Origin: Bacillus sp. SD088
Lineage (GTDB): Bacteria; Bacillota; Bacilli; Bacillales; Bacillaceae_C
DNA length: 64,000 nt
NCBI RefSeq assembly: GCF_017355205.1
Contig: NZ_JADIJK010000016.1
Span: 1 to 64,000, forward strand
Direction of reading: 5' to 3'
Shown here: positions 54,404 to 64,000 of the stretch, in pieces
Layout of the letters: each line of letters begins with the position of its first letter
How positions within the stretch are numbered: the first letter of the stretch is position 1
Program-made: the position numbers and the translations under genes
Notes under the pieces: model-generated
Databases searched by the model: none
Seen by the model: the letters and a program-made list of their open reading frames with translations, nothing else
What the model was told of the DNA's origin: nothing

Positions 54404-57166
54404 ATGGAATATAAAGAAACGTTATTAATGCCCAAAACAGAGTTTCCGATGAGAGGAAACCTCCCTAAGAAAGAGCCAGCAATGCAAGCTGATTGGCAAG
54501 AACAAGATATTTATAAAAAGGTCCAAGAACGGACGAAAGATCGGCCATTATATATTTTGCATGATGGTCCTCCTTATGCAAATGGGAGTCTCCATATGGG
54601 GCATGCCTTGAATAAAATTTTGAAGGATTTTGTTGTTCGCTATAAATCAATGAGTGGATATTGCGCTCCTTATGTGCCAGGTTGGGATACACATGGCTTA
54701 CCTATTGAACAGGCTCTTACGAATAAAGGTGTTAAGCGGAAAGAAATGTCACTAAAAGAATTTCGGGAGCTTTGTGCCAAATATGCATTAGAACAAATCG
54801 ATAACCAAAGAACTGAATTTAAGCGTCTTGGTGTACGAGGAGATTGGGATAATCCCTATATTACCTTGAAGCCTGAATACGAAGCACAGCAAATTTTAGT
54901 ATTCGGTGATATGGCGAAAAAGGGCTATATTTATAAAGGAAAAAAACCTGTTTATTGGTCACCATCCAGTGAATCAGCATTAGCTGAAGCGGAGATTGAA
55001 TACCAGGATAAACGTTCACCTTCCATTTATGTGAGCTTTGAAGTGACCGATGGAAAGGACGTCCTTGAAGCAGGAACGAAATTTATCATCTGGACGACAA
55101 CACCTTGGACGATCCCGGCCAATTTAGCTGTCGCTGTTCATCCTGATTTGGATTATGCGGTTGTCAAAGTAGGAGATCAGAGCTATGTGATTGCACAAGC
55201 CCTATTAGAATCTGTCCAAACGACTCTAGAATGGGAAAATGTCGAGGTGTTACAAACATTTAAAGGGTCCCAGCTAGAGAATATTGTGACGAAGCATCCT
55301 TTCTATGATCGCGAATCACCAATCATTTTGGGAGAGCATGTTACTATTGAGTCTGGAACTGGCTGTGTCCATACAGCTCCTGGTCATGGGGAAGATGACT
55401 TCTATGTTGGACAGAAATATGGTCTTGATGTGCTTTGCCCTGTTGATGATAAAGGCTGCATGACTGCAGAAGCACCTGGGTTTGGAGGTTTATTTTACGA
55501 TAAAGCGAATAAAGCCATTACAGATAAATTAAATGAAGTCGGTGCCTTGTTGCATTTAAACTTTATTACTCACTCTTATCCACATGATTGGCGGACGAAA
55601 AAACCAATTATTTTCCGTGCAACTTCTCAGTGGTTCGCCTCGATTAAAGATTTCAAAGAGGAATTATTGGAAGCTGTAAAGAATGTACAATGGGTACCAA
55701 AATGGGGTGAAACACGTCTCTTTAATATGATTCGTGATCGTGGTGATTGGTGCATTTCTAGACAACGTGTATGGGGGGTTCCAATTCCTGTCTTTTATGC
55801 AGAAGATGGTGAACCTGTTATGACAGATGAAACAATTCAGCATATTGCCAAGCTATTTAGAGAACACGGTTCTAATATTTGGTTTGAAAAAGAAGCGAAG
55901 GACTTACTTCCAGAAGGTTTTACACATCCGGGGAGTCCAAATGGGCAATTTACAAAAGAAACAGATATTATGGATGTTTGGTTTGATTCAGGATCATCCC
56001 ATCAAGGTGTGCTAGAAGAGCGTAGTGACCTACAGCGTCCAGCTGATTTATATTTGGAAGGTTCGGATCAATATCGTGGATGGTTCAATTCCTCTTTAAC
56101 AACTGCTGTTGCAGTGACAGGGCAAGCGCCTTATAAAGGAGTCCTTAGCCATGGTTTTGTTAATGATGGAGAAGGCCGTAAAATGAGTAAATCAATCGGG
56201 AATGTCATTGTTCCCTCTAAACTAATGAATCAATATGGAGCTGAAATTGTTAGACTTTGGGTTGCTTCTGTTGATTATCAAGCAGATGTACGGATTTCAG
56301 ATCCAATTATTAAGCAAGTAAGCGAAGTGTATCGAAAAATCAGAAATACTTTCCGTTTCTTGTTAGGGAATTTGGCTGATTTTGATCCAGCTACAGATAT
56401 GATTCCATATGAGAACTTAAGAGAAGTAGATCAATTTTTAATGGTGCGTTTAAATAATTTGATCAAAAAAGTACGTGATTCCTATGATAACTTCGAGTAT
56501 ATGAATATTTACCATGAAGTGAATAATTTCTGTACGCTAGACTTGAGCTCGTTTTATTTAGATTTTGCGAAAGATATACTTTATATTGAGGCAAAAGATC
56601 ATTATGAACGACGTGCAATGCAAAGCGTAATGTATCAAGCACTTGTAACATTAGTGAAGCTTCTATCTCCGATCTTGCCACATACAGCAGATGAAGCGTG
56701 GTCGTTTGTACCAGGAGTTGATGAAGAAAGTGTGCAGCTAACAGATATGCCTGAGTGTAAAGAAATCGAGGATAGTGAGCAAATTGAAGCACGTTGGAGC
56801 GAGTTCCTAAAATTACGTGATGATGTATTGAAAGCTTTGGAAGAAGCGCGTAATCAAAAAGTGATCGGAAAATCATTGACAGCAAAAGTAACCCTGTATG
56901 TCAACGAGGACACAAAAGCTTTATTGGAACAGCTACATGGCAATATGAAACAATTGTTCATTGTCTCTAATTTTGCAATTGGTGGCAGCATCGAAGAAGC
57001 ACCTGAGACAGCATTGAAATTAGAACATGGTGCGATTGTCGTTGAGAAGGCAGAGGGACAAACCTGTGAAAGATGCTGGGTTGTGACTCCAGAAGTTGGC
57101 CAAGACAAGGATCATCCAACGCTTTGTCTGCGCTGTGCTTCTGTTGTAAAGGAACATTACGTATAA
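54404..57166 (+). CDS. ileS: Isoleucyl-tRNA synthetase
   Basis: 920 residues. Signature HMGH in [14 protein letters not shown] near residue 64, the editing (CP1) domain in the middle ([17 protein letters not shown]), KMSKS in [10 protein letters not shown] near residue 595, and the C-terminal zinc finger CERCWVV...CLRC. The start [20 protein letters not shown] matches B. subtilis. The shorter, mupirocin-sensitive bacterial type. Controlled by the T-box upstream. Confidence 0.98.
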   Translation: MEYKETLLMPKTEFPMRGNLPKKEPAMQADWQEQDIYKKVQERTKDRPLYILHDGPPYANGSLHMGHALNKILKDFVVRYKSMSGYCAPYVPGWDTHGLPIEQALTNKGVKRKEMSLKEFRELCAKYALEQIDNQRTEFKRLGVRGDWDNPYITLKPEYEAQQILVFGDMAKKGYIYKGKKPVYWSPSSESALAEAEIEYQDKRSPSIYVSFEVTDGKDVLEAGTKFIIWTTTPWTIPANLAVAVHPDLDYAVVKVGDQSYVIAQALLESVQTTLEWENVEVLQTFKGSQLENIVTKHPFYDRESPIILGEHVTIESGTGCVHTAPGHGEDDFYVGQKYGLDVLCPVDDKGCMTAEAPGFGGLFYDKANKAITDKLNEVGALLHLNFITHSYPHDWRTKKPIIFRATSQWFASIKDFKEELLEAVKNVQWVPKWGETRLFNMIRDRGDWCISRQRVWGVPIPVFYAEDGEPVMTDETIQHIAKLFREHGSNIWFEKEAKDLLPEGFTHPGSPNGQFTKETDIMDVWFDSGSSHQGVLEERSDLQRPADLYLEGSDQYRGWFNSSLTTAVAVTGQAPYKGVLSHGFVNDGEGRKMSKSIGNVIVPSKLMNQYGAEIVRLWVASVDYQADVRISDPIIKQVSEVYRKIRNTFRFLLGNLADFDPATDMIPYENLREVDQFLMVRLNNLIKKVRDSYDNFEYMNIYHEVNNFCTLDLSSFYLDFAKDILYIEAKDHYERRAMQSVMYQALVTLVKLLSPILPHTADEAWSFVPGVDEESVQLTDMPECKEIEDSEQIEARWSEFLKLRDDVLKALEEARNQKVIGKSLTAKVTLYVNEDTKALLEQLHGNMKQLFIVSNFAIGGSIEEAPETALKLEHGAIVVEKAEGQTCERCWVVTPEVGQDKDHPTLCLRCASVVKEHYV

Positions 57167-57171
57167 ATTTT

Positions 57172-57201
57172 AAATAGTCCTCCGAACGGAGGGCTATTTT
57201 T
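57172..57201 (+). terminator. Terminator after ileS
   Basis: AAATAGTCCTCCG and CGGAGGGCTATTTTT pair across an AA loop, ending in T5. The ylyA gene found here in B. subtilis is absent. Confidence 0.85.
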
Positions 57202-57280
57202 AATAATAGGATTCGTTCTAAGCATATATTTATGCTAAAATACAAAAGAATAGATTTCATTTTGAAGCGGAGGTTAGCCG

Positions 57281-57757
57281 GTGATCTTTTATATTATTGC
57301 ATTCTTTATCGTTGTTCTTGATCAGTTGACAAAATGGCTGATTGTAAAAAATATGGAGTTTGGGGAAAGCATTCCCATTATTCAAAATTTCTTTTACATA
57401 ACCTCCCACAGGAACCGTGGTGCAGCATGGGGAATATTAGAAAATCAAATGTGGCTCTTTTATATTATTACTGTGATTGTGGTTGTGGGAATTATTTATT
57501 ATCTTGAAAAGCATGCAAAAGGGAAATATCTTTTTCAATTAAGCTTAAGTTTTATACTAGGAGGAGCAATTGGAAACTTTATTGACCGTGTTTTTCGTCA
57601 AGAAGTCGTAGATTTTGTTGATACTTACATTTTCACATATGATTTTCCAATATTTAATATTGCAGACGCTGCCCTCACGATAGGGGTCGTTCTCATGTTT
57701 ATCCAGCTCATCAAAGAAGCGCGGGAAGAGAAGGAGAAAAAAAATGAACAACATTGA
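57281..57757 (+). CDS. lspA: Lipoprotein signal peptidase LspA
   Basis: 158 residues, four membrane helices. DQLTKWLI near residue 14, NRGAAWGIL near residue 46, and the catalytic Asp pair in NFIDRV (about residue 106) and [11 protein letters not shown] (about residue 128). It removes signal peptides from prolipoproteins. GTG start. It overlaps rluD by 14 bases. Confidence 0.96.
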   Translation: MIFYIIAFFIVVLDQLTKWLIVKNMEFGESIPIIQNFFYITSHRNRGAAWGILENQMWLFYIITVIVVVGIIYYLEKHAKGKYLFQLSLSFILGGAIGNFIDRVFRQEVVDFVDTYIFTYDFPIFNIADAALTIGVVLMFIQLIKEAREEKEKKNEQH

Positions 57758-58646
57758 ACACTTTACAGTTGAAGACGGGAATGGTGAACGCATTGATAAA
57801 GTGGTTGCAGGCTTCCATACAGAATGGTCCCGTACACAAGTACAACAATGGATTCGTGATGGACGTGTTCAAGTAAATGGTAAAATAGAAAAGGCAAATT
57901 ATAAATGTCGGATTGGTGATAATATTGAGATTTCTATACCAGAACCGGAACCACTAGATGTCCAACCGGAACCGCTGGAGCTTGACGTTTATTTTGAGGA
58001 TGAAGATGTCATTGTCGTAAATAAACCGAAAGGGATGGTCGTGCATCCTGCTCCAGGACATTACTCAGGGACTCTCGTAAATGCTTTGCTGAACCATTGC
58101 CAAGATTTATCGGGAATCAATGGCATATTGCGTCCAGGTATCGTCCACCGGATAGATAAAGATACTTCAGGTTTGTTGATGGTGGCGAAAAATGATTATG
58201 CCCATGAACAATTAGTCAATCAATTAGTTGAAAAATCAGTTACGAGAAAATATTACGCTCTTGTACATGGCGTCATCCCTCATGATCATGGAACCATCGA
58301 TGCGCCAATTGGCCGTGATCAAGACGATCGCCAAAAAATGACCATCGTGGATAAGGGAAAACATGCGGTTACGCATTTCCAAGTGATCGAGCGCTTGGAT
58401 CCATACACATTAGTAGAATGTGTTTTAGAAACAGGAAGGACCCATCAAATTCGTGTCCATATGAAATATATTGGTTACCCACTTGTTGGAGACCCTAAAT
58501 ATGGCACCAAAAAAACATTAGAAATGGATGGACAAGTTTTACATGCGGGCGTACTAGGATTCATACACCCAAGAAAAAAGGAATATATGGAATACTCAAG
58601 CCCCTTGCCTGAGTATTTCCAGGATTTATTAGCGAGCTTAAGATAA
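57744..58646 (+). CDS. rluD: RluD-type 23S rRNA pseudouridine synthase YlyB
   Basis: 300 residues. N-terminal S4 domain ([21 protein letters not shown]), catalytic motif [16 protein letters not shown] near residue 140, and [26 protein letters not shown]. It pseudouridylates helix 69 of 23S rRNA or nearby sites. In B. subtilis it precedes pyrR; here a 668-bp repeat-bearing gap follows. Confidence 0.94.
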   Translation: MNNIEHFTVEDGNGERIDKVVAGFHTEWSRTQVQQWIRDGRVQVNGKIEKANYKCRIGDNIEISIPEPEPLDVQPEPLELDVYFEDEDVIVVNKPKGMVVHPAPGHYSGTLVNALLNHCQDLSGINGILRPGIVHRIDKDTSGLLMVAKNDYAHEQLVNQLVEKSVTRKYYALVHGVIPHDHGTIDAPIGRDQDDRQKMTIVDKGKHAVTHFQVIERLDPYTLVECVLETGRTHQIRVHMKYIGYPLVGDPKYGTKKTLEMDGQVLHAGVLGFIHPRKKEYMEYSSPLPEYFQDLLASLR

Positions 58647-58845
58647 GTGTGTTTTTTACCCTTTGAATGAAGAGGATCAAAGTCATTCTGTTGGCCAGGG
58701 CAAATCGCGATGTCCTGTAGCTCTTTCCTTGCACTTTCTGTACGTCACAACTCCTTTGCAGAAAAGCTGAACAAATCGGGGATTTAACTTTCAGTTGATC
58801 CCTGTTTATCCTTCTTGTCTACCTCGAATTCTTAAACTTTAAAAT

Positions 58846-59090
58846 CCATTTTACCGGATTCTTCATGAGTTCGTATTCGTAGTAGGATTCTACGCACCAT
58901 TTTTACCAGATTTCAAGTGAATTTAGGTACGTAGGGTCCGTCTACGGACACTTTTTATCAGGATTTAAAAGATTTTGTGTACGTAGGAGTCTCTATGCGC
59001 ATTTTTTACTAGGATTCAAGTGCTTTTGAGTTCATAGAATCCCCCAACGTACTATTTGCCAGATTTCTAACGAGTTCACTTTACCAAGCG
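58846..59090. repeat. Divergent 51-52-bp tandem array, about five units
   Basis: Units start at about 58846, 58897, 58949, 59000 and 59051. Each has a core like CCATTTTTACCAGATTTC and, in the first two, a conserved pair CGTAG-N7-CTACG that would fold as a small hairpin; later units keep it in weaker form. Units differ a lot, so the array is old. No ORF is supported. The rest of the 58647-59314 gap shows nothing definite, apart from GCGAAAGCGCATACA at 59224, a weak cre-like match. Confidence 0.65.
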
Positions 59091-59314
59091 CATGAAGAAC
59101 CTAGCTGCTTTTCCGAAATTCAAATTTTTTAAGCGTTTCATTTTTAACATTTTAATAGGTTACCATTTATGTTACGCTTGAACTACGAAGCTTTGAAAGG
59201 AGAAAGAGAATAATTATCTTTTTGCGAAAGCGCATACATATTTAAGGGTTAAGATACTGAAACGTAGCGGTGTTTTTAGAGTACCGTGATAGTAAATAAT
59301 ACGAGGTGAAGCAT

Positions 59315-60049
59315 ATGGAATTTCAAGGGAAAAGCGCGTTTATTACTGGTGGAAGTGGGGGAATTGGAAGAACGGCTGCTATTGAACTAGCAAAGCGAGG
59401 CGCCCGCGTTTTTATAGCGGATATCAACGAGGAGGGCGGACGGGAAACTGTTGCAATGATTGAGGAAAATGGTGGGGAGAGCCATTTTCAACGAACCGAT
59501 ATCACCATTGAACAGAATGTTATTGATTCTATTTCTTTGTGTAATCAAATGTATGACAAAATTGACTTTGCTGTAAATAATGCAGGTATTGTAATTGGGG
59601 CAATGTTGGCTGATCTTAACGAAGAAGATTGGGATAAGGTCATCAATGTTAATTTGAAGGGAACATGGTTGTGTATGAAGCATGAAATACAATTGATGAA
59701 AAAAAAGCAATACGGATCAATTGTAAACACAGCATCTATAGCCGGAAAAATAGGATTAAAGCATCATGGGGCATATGTGCCTAGCAAGCATGGGATCATT
59801 GGCTTGACGAAGAGCGCAGCAGTAGAATACGGAGAATATGGGATTCGGGTGAATGCCGTTTGCCCTGGAACAGTTCATACTTCTTGGGTACACCGGGTAA
59901 CGAAAAAGCTGAGTAACTTGCATCCGTTGGACAGGATCGGCGAAACGGAAGAGATTGCAGAGGCGATCATCTGGTTATGTTCGGATAAATCGTCTTATGT
60001 AACCGGCCATTCCATGGTAATTGATGGAGGAAGAATTGCTGGCGAATGA
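59315..60049 (+). CDS. Short-chain dehydrogenase/reductase (classical SDR)
   Basis: 244 residues. Cofactor motif TGGSGGIGRTAAIELAKRG near residue 12, NNAGIV near residue 88, catalytic Ser in IVNTASIAGKIG (about residue 139), and Tyr-x-x-x-Lys in YVPSKHGIIGLTKSAAVEYG (about 152-156). The C-terminal TGHSMVIDGG is typical. Asp in ADINE after strand 2 favours NAD(H). Substrate unknown. ATG at 59315 follows GAGGTG; the GTG at 59306 is inside the ribosome site. Confidence 0.85.
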   Translation: MEFQGKSAFITGGSGGIGRTAAIELAKRGARVFIADINEEGGRETVAMIEENGGESHFQRTDITIEQNVIDSISLCNQMYDKIDFAVNNAGIVIGAMLADLNEEDWDKVINVNLKGTWLCMKHEIQLMKKKQYGSIVNTASIAGKIGLKHHGAYVPSKHGIIGLTKSAAVEYGEYGIRVNAVCPGTVHTSWVHRVTKKLSNLHPLDRIGETEEIAEAIIWLCSDKSSYVTGHSMVIDGGRIAGE

Positions 60050-60178
60050 TTGTTGCAGGTAAAGTGGGCTGAAATGCATATCCGTTTTTTAAAAAGGGAG
60101 GATGGCTGGTTTGACAAATAAAAATGAAAAAAATGGAACTTGATGTAGATCGGAAATAATCTATTTGGAGGCTAACGA

Positions 60179-60586
60179 ATGACAAAAGTTAATATCAAAG
60201 GTTCCGCCTTCGTTATGCTAGTTAAAAACTTGGAACAAACGGTTCAGTTTTATTCTGAGTTAGGTTTCAAACATGAAGTGATTGGAGAGAAAGTGCCACA
60301 TCATCATGTTTCAAGGGGGTCACTGACCCTTATTCTTGTTGAAGCTAGACAAGAAAACGAGGTGAAGACAATCAGTTCCAGTTACGAGGAGCAATACTTT
60401 GATGTGTATTGTTATACGAATGCGGTAGATTTGTTAACTCGTGAATTCACAGATAAAAAGGTATTGATCGTTAGAGGACCTAATTATGATAATTTTTGGA
60501 GCGAGGTTACTATCCGGGATATAAATGGGTATCAAATATCATTCGGTGGAGGAATTGTAAACAAATCCCTAGTTTCGGATAGATGA
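60179..60586 (+). CDS. VOC-superfamily protein (glyoxalase/bleomycin-resistance fold), first
   Basis: 135 residues. One pair of beta-alpha-beta-beta-beta modules: FVMLVKNLEQTVQFYSELGF at the N-terminus and VTIRDINGYQISFGGG at the end. The family includes glyoxalases, ring-cleaving dioxygenases and antibiotic-binding proteins. Metal ligands cannot be assigned with confidence. The ribosome site TTGGAGG precedes the ATG. 130 bp after the SDR. Confidence 0.75.
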   Translation: MTKVNIKGSAFVMLVKNLEQTVQFYSELGFKHEVIGEKVPHHHVSRGSLTLILVEARQENEVKTISSSYEEQYFDVYCYTNAVDLLTREFTDKKVLIVRGPNYDNFWSEVTIRDINGYQISFGGGIVNKSLVSDR

Positions 60587-60776
60587 TAGAAAGCGATCTA
60601 ATAAAGACAACGTTCGTATGTAAATATTTCGAAGAAGGCGCTGACCAACTTCGCTTCGATCCTTGGTTGCCGAAAAGAACAAATCAAGAAGAAAAGCTTA
60701 AGATAAGAACTATCTATGACCAGCCCAGGTCATGAATGCGGAACATTGTATGATTAAAACATGGAGATGAAATCTT

Positions 60777-61163
60777 TTGAGTAAATTAATAGAGAATGTG
60801 GATCATGTTCAATTACCTGTCACTGATATGGATGGGGCAGTTAGTTGGTGCAAAGAAGTACTAGGATTGAAATCGCTTACAGTCTATCCTCATGCTGCAT
60901 GGCTTAAATTTAACTTGGGGCCAGTATTAATGCTGCACTACAGTACAAAAAATGATAAAACACAATGGTTATCGGAAGACAATTTTCCAATGCCGTCATT
61001 TATGTTTTTGACAAAACACATTGATTTGCTACATTCCACACTGCAAACTCATGAAGTAAGGATAAGACAGTATGAAGATCATGGTTTTGGATGGGTTATC
61101 AAATTTATTGATCCATTCGGAAATGAACTAGGAGCTTATCAACCCAAGAAAGAAACGGAATAA
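60777..61163 (+). CDS. VOC-superfamily protein, second
   Basis: 128 residues. NVDHVQLPVTDMDGAVSWCKEVLGL at the N-terminus with the His of a typical metal site, and FGWVIKFIDPFGNELGAYQP at the end with the Glu. It keeps more classical VOC ligands than its neighbour, so it may be metal-dependent. Start TTG after GGAGAT, in place of an ATG. Confidence 0.75.
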   Translation: MSKLIENVDHVQLPVTDMDGAVSWCKEVLGLKSLTVYPHAAWLKFNLGPVLMLHYSTKNDKTQWLSEDNFPMPSFMFLTKHIDLLHSTLQTHEVRIRQYEDHGFGWVIKFIDPFGNELGAYQPKKETE

Positions 61164-61284
61164 AGAGGCTGGGGACAAAACTAAAATGTTAAGCTCTCAA
61201 GACGAACAATGCATTACCTTAGCGAAGTATATTTCCGGAGCGGAGGTATATGCACCCAAGTAGTTCGGTTTTTCCCGGCCCCTA
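61163..61284. repeat. Possible short element with GAGGCTGGG / CCCGGCCCC ends
   Basis: AGAGGCTGGGGACAAAAC follows directly on the VOC stop codon, and TTTTTCCCGGCCCCT lies near 61270-61284; the ends are roughly inverted. From memory, GAGGCTGGGACAAAA strings are dispersed in Firmicute genomes. Only one copy is in the window, so this is tentative. Confidence 0.3.
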
Positions 61285-61319
61285 AAGGTTGGAGCCACTT
61301 ATGAAGGGTTTGAAGAACG

Positions 61320-62849
61320 ATGAAATATCAAAGTATTTTATTTGACCATAGCGTTGAGGCGAAAATTCGATCAAGATGTGGAAACGCTAAGTTTTTTCAT
61401 GATGTTCATATGGATACAATTATCAAAAGTATTTTAGCTGGAAAAGAAGAATACGACCTTGAATGGTTATTTTATTATAAGCTGCCGAATATTGCTGCAA
61501 TCAAGTATCGACTCGATATCATGAAAGACATCGATGGTTGTGATTTACTCGAACATTTTTCCGAGTTTTCTCGAGCTATGAAAAAGGTGCGGAAATACGT
61601 AAGCAATAGTGAACTTTCCAAGGACCAGCATCAGTCGCAAAAATGGGTGCTTGATGCTGCATTTTCCTATTGTAATGGAATTATCAACTTACATCGTATC
61701 CTGAATGCTGCTGATTTAAAATCAATAGGCATGCAGAATTTTTTAAAGTGGATCAGCTATTTTGTTAATAGTCCCTACTTTATTACCTTGTGGAAAGAAA
61801 CTTCTGAGCTACAAAAGGCCTTTGCTGCTATCCATTATAGTATAATCCTATCTGAAGATAATATTGCAATTTACCCACAGGATGATGAAATGGATTACTG
61901 TCAATCATTAAGTAAGACCTTTCAGCAAGAGCACGATGAAACGGAGAATTATAGTATTCGCCTGTTTGCTGGACTACAATTTTCAGAGATAGAAAGAGAT
62001 ATTTTAACAATTATTAGAAAGCAACATCCAACCTCTTTCCTTAAGCTTAAAGCATACTATGAAAACTATCTAACATTTATCAATAGTTCTATTATGACAT
62101 TTGAGCACGAAATTCAATTTTACATTGCTTGTTTGGAGTACTTTCAGACCTTCAAAGATTTAGGACTAGACTATTGTTACCCCGTAATCTCTAAGCGTAA
62201 AGACGTGCAAATTGTTTCGGGATACGATCTTTCTCTGGCTACCTCTCATTTACCTTTAGGAACAAGCATTATTTGCAATGATTTTTCTGTTAATGAAAAT
62301 GAGAAAATTTGTGTATTAACCGGGCCAAACCAAGGAGGGAAAACGACCTTTGCCAGATCACTTGGACAAATTTTTTACTTGAGTGCAATTGGTTGCCCAG
62401 TACCATGTAAAGATGCAAACCTTTATTTTTTCGACCAGCTGTTTACTCATTTTAGTTCAGAAGAACAATTTGGTACGAATACGGGGCAATTACAGGATGA
62501 ACTTCTTAGGCTGAAAACAATATTAAAGCAGGCTACTGGTGAGAGTGTCATACTATTTAACGAGATTTTTTCCACAACAGCTACTCGCGATGGGTATGAT
62601 ATGGGAAAGAAGGTATTACGAAAATTAATGCACCAAGGAACTCTATGTTTATATGTTACCCATCTTTTTGAATTAGCTAATGCACTTGATAATACGGTGA
62701 GCTTAGTATCAACGGTTGACCCAAAAGATTCCTCAAAAAGAACTTATAGAATCAGGAGAAGACCTACGGATGGTTTGGTGTATGCCGCAAGTATTGTCGA
62801 GAAATATGACCTTACACCATCAAGAATAAAGGAGAGAATCCTAAGATGA
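61320..62849 (+). CDS. MutS-like ATPase without mismatch-recognition domain, first of a pair
   Basis: 509 residues. A helical N-terminal region (about 1-300), like the clamp/lever domain of MutS, is followed by the MutS ATPase. Walker A is TGPNQGGKTT near residue 335, then ATRDGYDMGKKVL, and the His loop YVTHLFELA. The Walker B segment reads VILFNEIF: Asn stands where MutS has the Mg-binding Asp, while the catalytic Glu is kept. The STTAT following it replaces the GRGTS loop. The N-terminal mismatch-binding domain is absent. A role in mismatch repair is therefore unlikely; the function is unknown. Overlaps the next gene by four bases. Confidence 0.8.
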   Translation: MKYQSILFDHSVEAKIRSRCGNAKFFHDVHMDTIIKSILAGKEEYDLEWLFYYKLPNIAAIKYRLDIMKDIDGCDLLEHFSEFSRAMKKVRKYVSNSELSKDQHQSQKWVLDAAFSYCNGIINLHRILNAADLKSIGMQNFLKWISYFVNSPYFITLWKETSELQKAFAAIHYSIILSEDNIAIYPQDDEMDYCQSLSKTFQQEHDETENYSIRLFAGLQFSEIERDILTIIRKQHPTSFLKLKAYYENYLTFINSSIMTFEHEIQFYIACLEYFQTFKDLGLDYCYPVISKRKDVQIVSGYDLSLATSHLPLGTSIICNDFSVNENEKICVLTGPNQGGKTTFARSLGQIFYLSAIGCPVPCKDANLYFFDQLFTHFSSEEQFGTNTGQLQDELLRLKTILKQATGESVILFNEIFSTTATRDGYDMGKKVLRKLMHQGTLCLYVTHLFELANALDNTVSLVSTVDPKDSSKRTYRIRRRPTDGLVYAASIVEKYDLTPSRIKERILR

Positions 62850-64000
62850 GACCGATGTTGCTCTATGAATCTCAAGAATTTATTCCAAGCCTTGAATTGG
62901 ATGACCAAGAATTAATGCAAGATTTGCACATAGATCCACTTTTACAAACCATGTCCCAGGGCGATCCATTTCTTTATCAAACGACAAAGAAAATTATCTT
63001 ACATAGTGAAACCAATCGTGATGTTCTCCTATATAGGCAGCATATCTTAAAGGATAGTATAAACAATCCTGTGCTCATCAAAAAGATATATAGCATAGCT
63101 TCAGAAATTGTAGAAGAATCCAAGGATTATCGTTATGTTATGAAACCAAATATTTCCCCTGGTATAGCTTTTTGGGAAAAGATGACAACAGTAGTGACTT
63201 TATTAGCGTTTATTTTACCTAAATTGCGAGAACTGCGGAATTTGAATAAAAGCACTAAACATGAATATCACTCAAAAGCACTTATTACTTTATTTAAGCA
63301 AATGGATAAAGCATATCCTGATTCGTTTCTAACAGAGGCTAACACACATCTTATTCTGCTTCAAAAGACTCTTAAAACGAGCCAACTCAGAATTGGTGCA
63401 AGAATTGGAGAGGGACTTAAGGGAACGGATTATTTGCTTAGAGAGTTGGATGCGAGAACTCCAACTTTTATAACCAAAAAAAAGATAAGATCATCCAATT
63501 TGCCTAGTTTTGCATATAACTTAAATGAAATGAAAGAAAAAATCTTTAATAATATCTTAGTTATTATCAAACGTTTTCTTGATCACACTTTAAAATTCAT
63601 TGATGTATTACGTTTTGAGAGCAGTTTCTATGTGAGCTGCGTATATTTACACGAGGAACTTACTAAGAAGGGATGCCAACTATCTTTTCCAGTACCACTT
63701 AACACTAACGTGAGATCCTTAACTTTTAGGGGATTATATGACCCTAGCTTGGCCATTAGTTTGGGACAACAACCGATTACCAATGACCTACAGGCAGACG
63801 AGATGACTTTATTTATGATTACAGGAGCGAATCAAGGTGGAAAATCGACTTTTTTACGAAGCATTGGCTTAGCACAGCTAATGATGCAATGCGGTCTATT
63901 TGTCCCTGCCACCTTTTTTCAAGCTAACTTATGTGATCGAATATTTACTTATTTTACTCGGGAAGAGGATGACAATCTAAATAGCGGTAAGTTGGATGAG
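62846..64000 (+). CDS. MutS-like ATPase, second of a pair (cut by window end)
   Basis: At least 385 residues, truncated at the window edge. It starts MRPMLLYESQEFIPSLELDD from an ATG overlapping the previous stop (ATGA). The N-terminal two thirds are helical (for example TVVTLLAFILPKLRELRNL), and the Walker A GANQGGKSTFLRSIGLA lies near residue 330. Walker B and the His loop are beyond the end. Very probably the heterodimer partner of the previous protein, since MutS ATPases act as dimers with composite active sites. Confidence 0.8.
   Translation, partial: MRPMLLYESQEFIPSLELDDQELMQDLHIDPLLQTMSQGDPFLYQTTKKIILHSETNRDVLLYRQHILKDSINNPVLIKKIYSIASEIVEESKDYRYVMKPNISPGIAFWEKMTTVVTLLAFILPKLRELRNLNKSTKHEYHSKALITLFKQMDKAYPDSFLTEANTHLILLQKTLKTSQLRIGARIGEGLKGTDYLLRELDARTPTFITKKKIRSSNLPSFAYNLNEMKEKIFNNILVIIKRFLDHTLKFIDVLRFESSFYVSCVYLHEELTKKGCQLSFPVPLNTNVRSLTFRGLYDPSLAISLGQQPITNDLQADEMTLFMITGANQGGKSTFLRSIGLAQLMMQCGLFVPATFFQANLCDRIFTYFTREEDDNLNSGKLDE

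Noticed and set aside
59224-59238. cre-like GCGAAAGCGCATACA before the SDR gene
   Set aside because: Two consensus positions at the left end mismatch, and no promoter was found at a matching distance, so it is mentioned only in passing.

Overview
The window is a low-GC, spore-forming Firmicute, most likely a Bacillaceae member outside the B. subtilis group. The evidence is gene order that matches the B. subtilis ylb - yll - dcw - spoIIG - ylm - ileS segment almost gene for gene, the sporulation genes (spoVD, spoVE, spoIIGA, sigE, sigG, rsfA, ylbJ), bacillithiol synthesis (bshC), and a MurE with the DNPR motif of meso-diaminopimelate enzymes. I cannot name the species. Coding density is high. 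I see no tRNA, rRNA, CRISPR array, transposase gene or prophage.

Layout. 1-11 kb is accessory: a very large polytopic membrane protein, a two-gene ABC exporter preceded by a near-identical copy of the same promoter/cre block, an AI-2E family membrane protein, a quinone-oxidoreductase-like gene divergent from a TetR regulator across a double operator, and a YugN-like gene. 11.8-28 kb is the conserved ylb block: ylbC, ylbD, ylbE, a lipoprotein, ylbF, ylbG, an unknown secreted or anchored protein, rsmD, coaD, ylbJ, ylbK, ylbM/tmcAL, ylbN, rpmF, rsfA, a DUF4064-like gene, ylbP, panE and bshC. 28-47 kb is the division and cell-wall (dcw) cluster from mraZ to ftsZ. 47.9-50.5 kb holds the sporulation sigma genes spoIIGA, sigE and sigG. 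50.8-58.6 kb holds ylmC, ylmE, sepF, ylmG, ylmH, divIVA, a T-box-controlled ileS, lspA and rluD. From 59.3 kb synteny with B. subtilis (pyr operon) is lost: an SDR oxidoreductase, two VOC proteins and a tandem pair of MutS-like ATPases, the second cut by the window end.

The genes form a few functional programmes. Lipid II is built by MurE, MraY, MurD and MurG and used by the septal (PBP2B, FtsL, DivIB) and spore (SpoVD, SpoVE) synthases. Division is driven by FtsA, FtsZ, SepF and DivIVA. Entry into sporulation runs from Spo0A (not in the window) through SpoIIGA and pro-sigE to sigG. Likely control sites are readable: 10-bp-periodic GTGG boxes before mraZ, a sigma-H-like promoter before ftsA, a sigma-F-like promoter before sigG, and an Ile T-box before ileS.

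The most unusual feature is the density of short non-coding repeats. At least four families are visible: a roughly 155-bp element flanked by TTTAT (three full copies and one 40-bp derivative); a palindromic family with ends like AAAAGCGCAAGCGCC (about eight copies, two in a 154-bp tandem duplication); a family with TGTTCAAAAAG inverted ends at five junctions inside the dcw cluster; and a 51-52-bp tandem array. They fill most gaps over 300 bp and sit where ylbL, bpr and other B. subtilis genes would be. I found no convincing new defence or biosynthetic system. The best candidates for a second look are the SDR/VOC/MutS-like cluster and the dcw repeat family.
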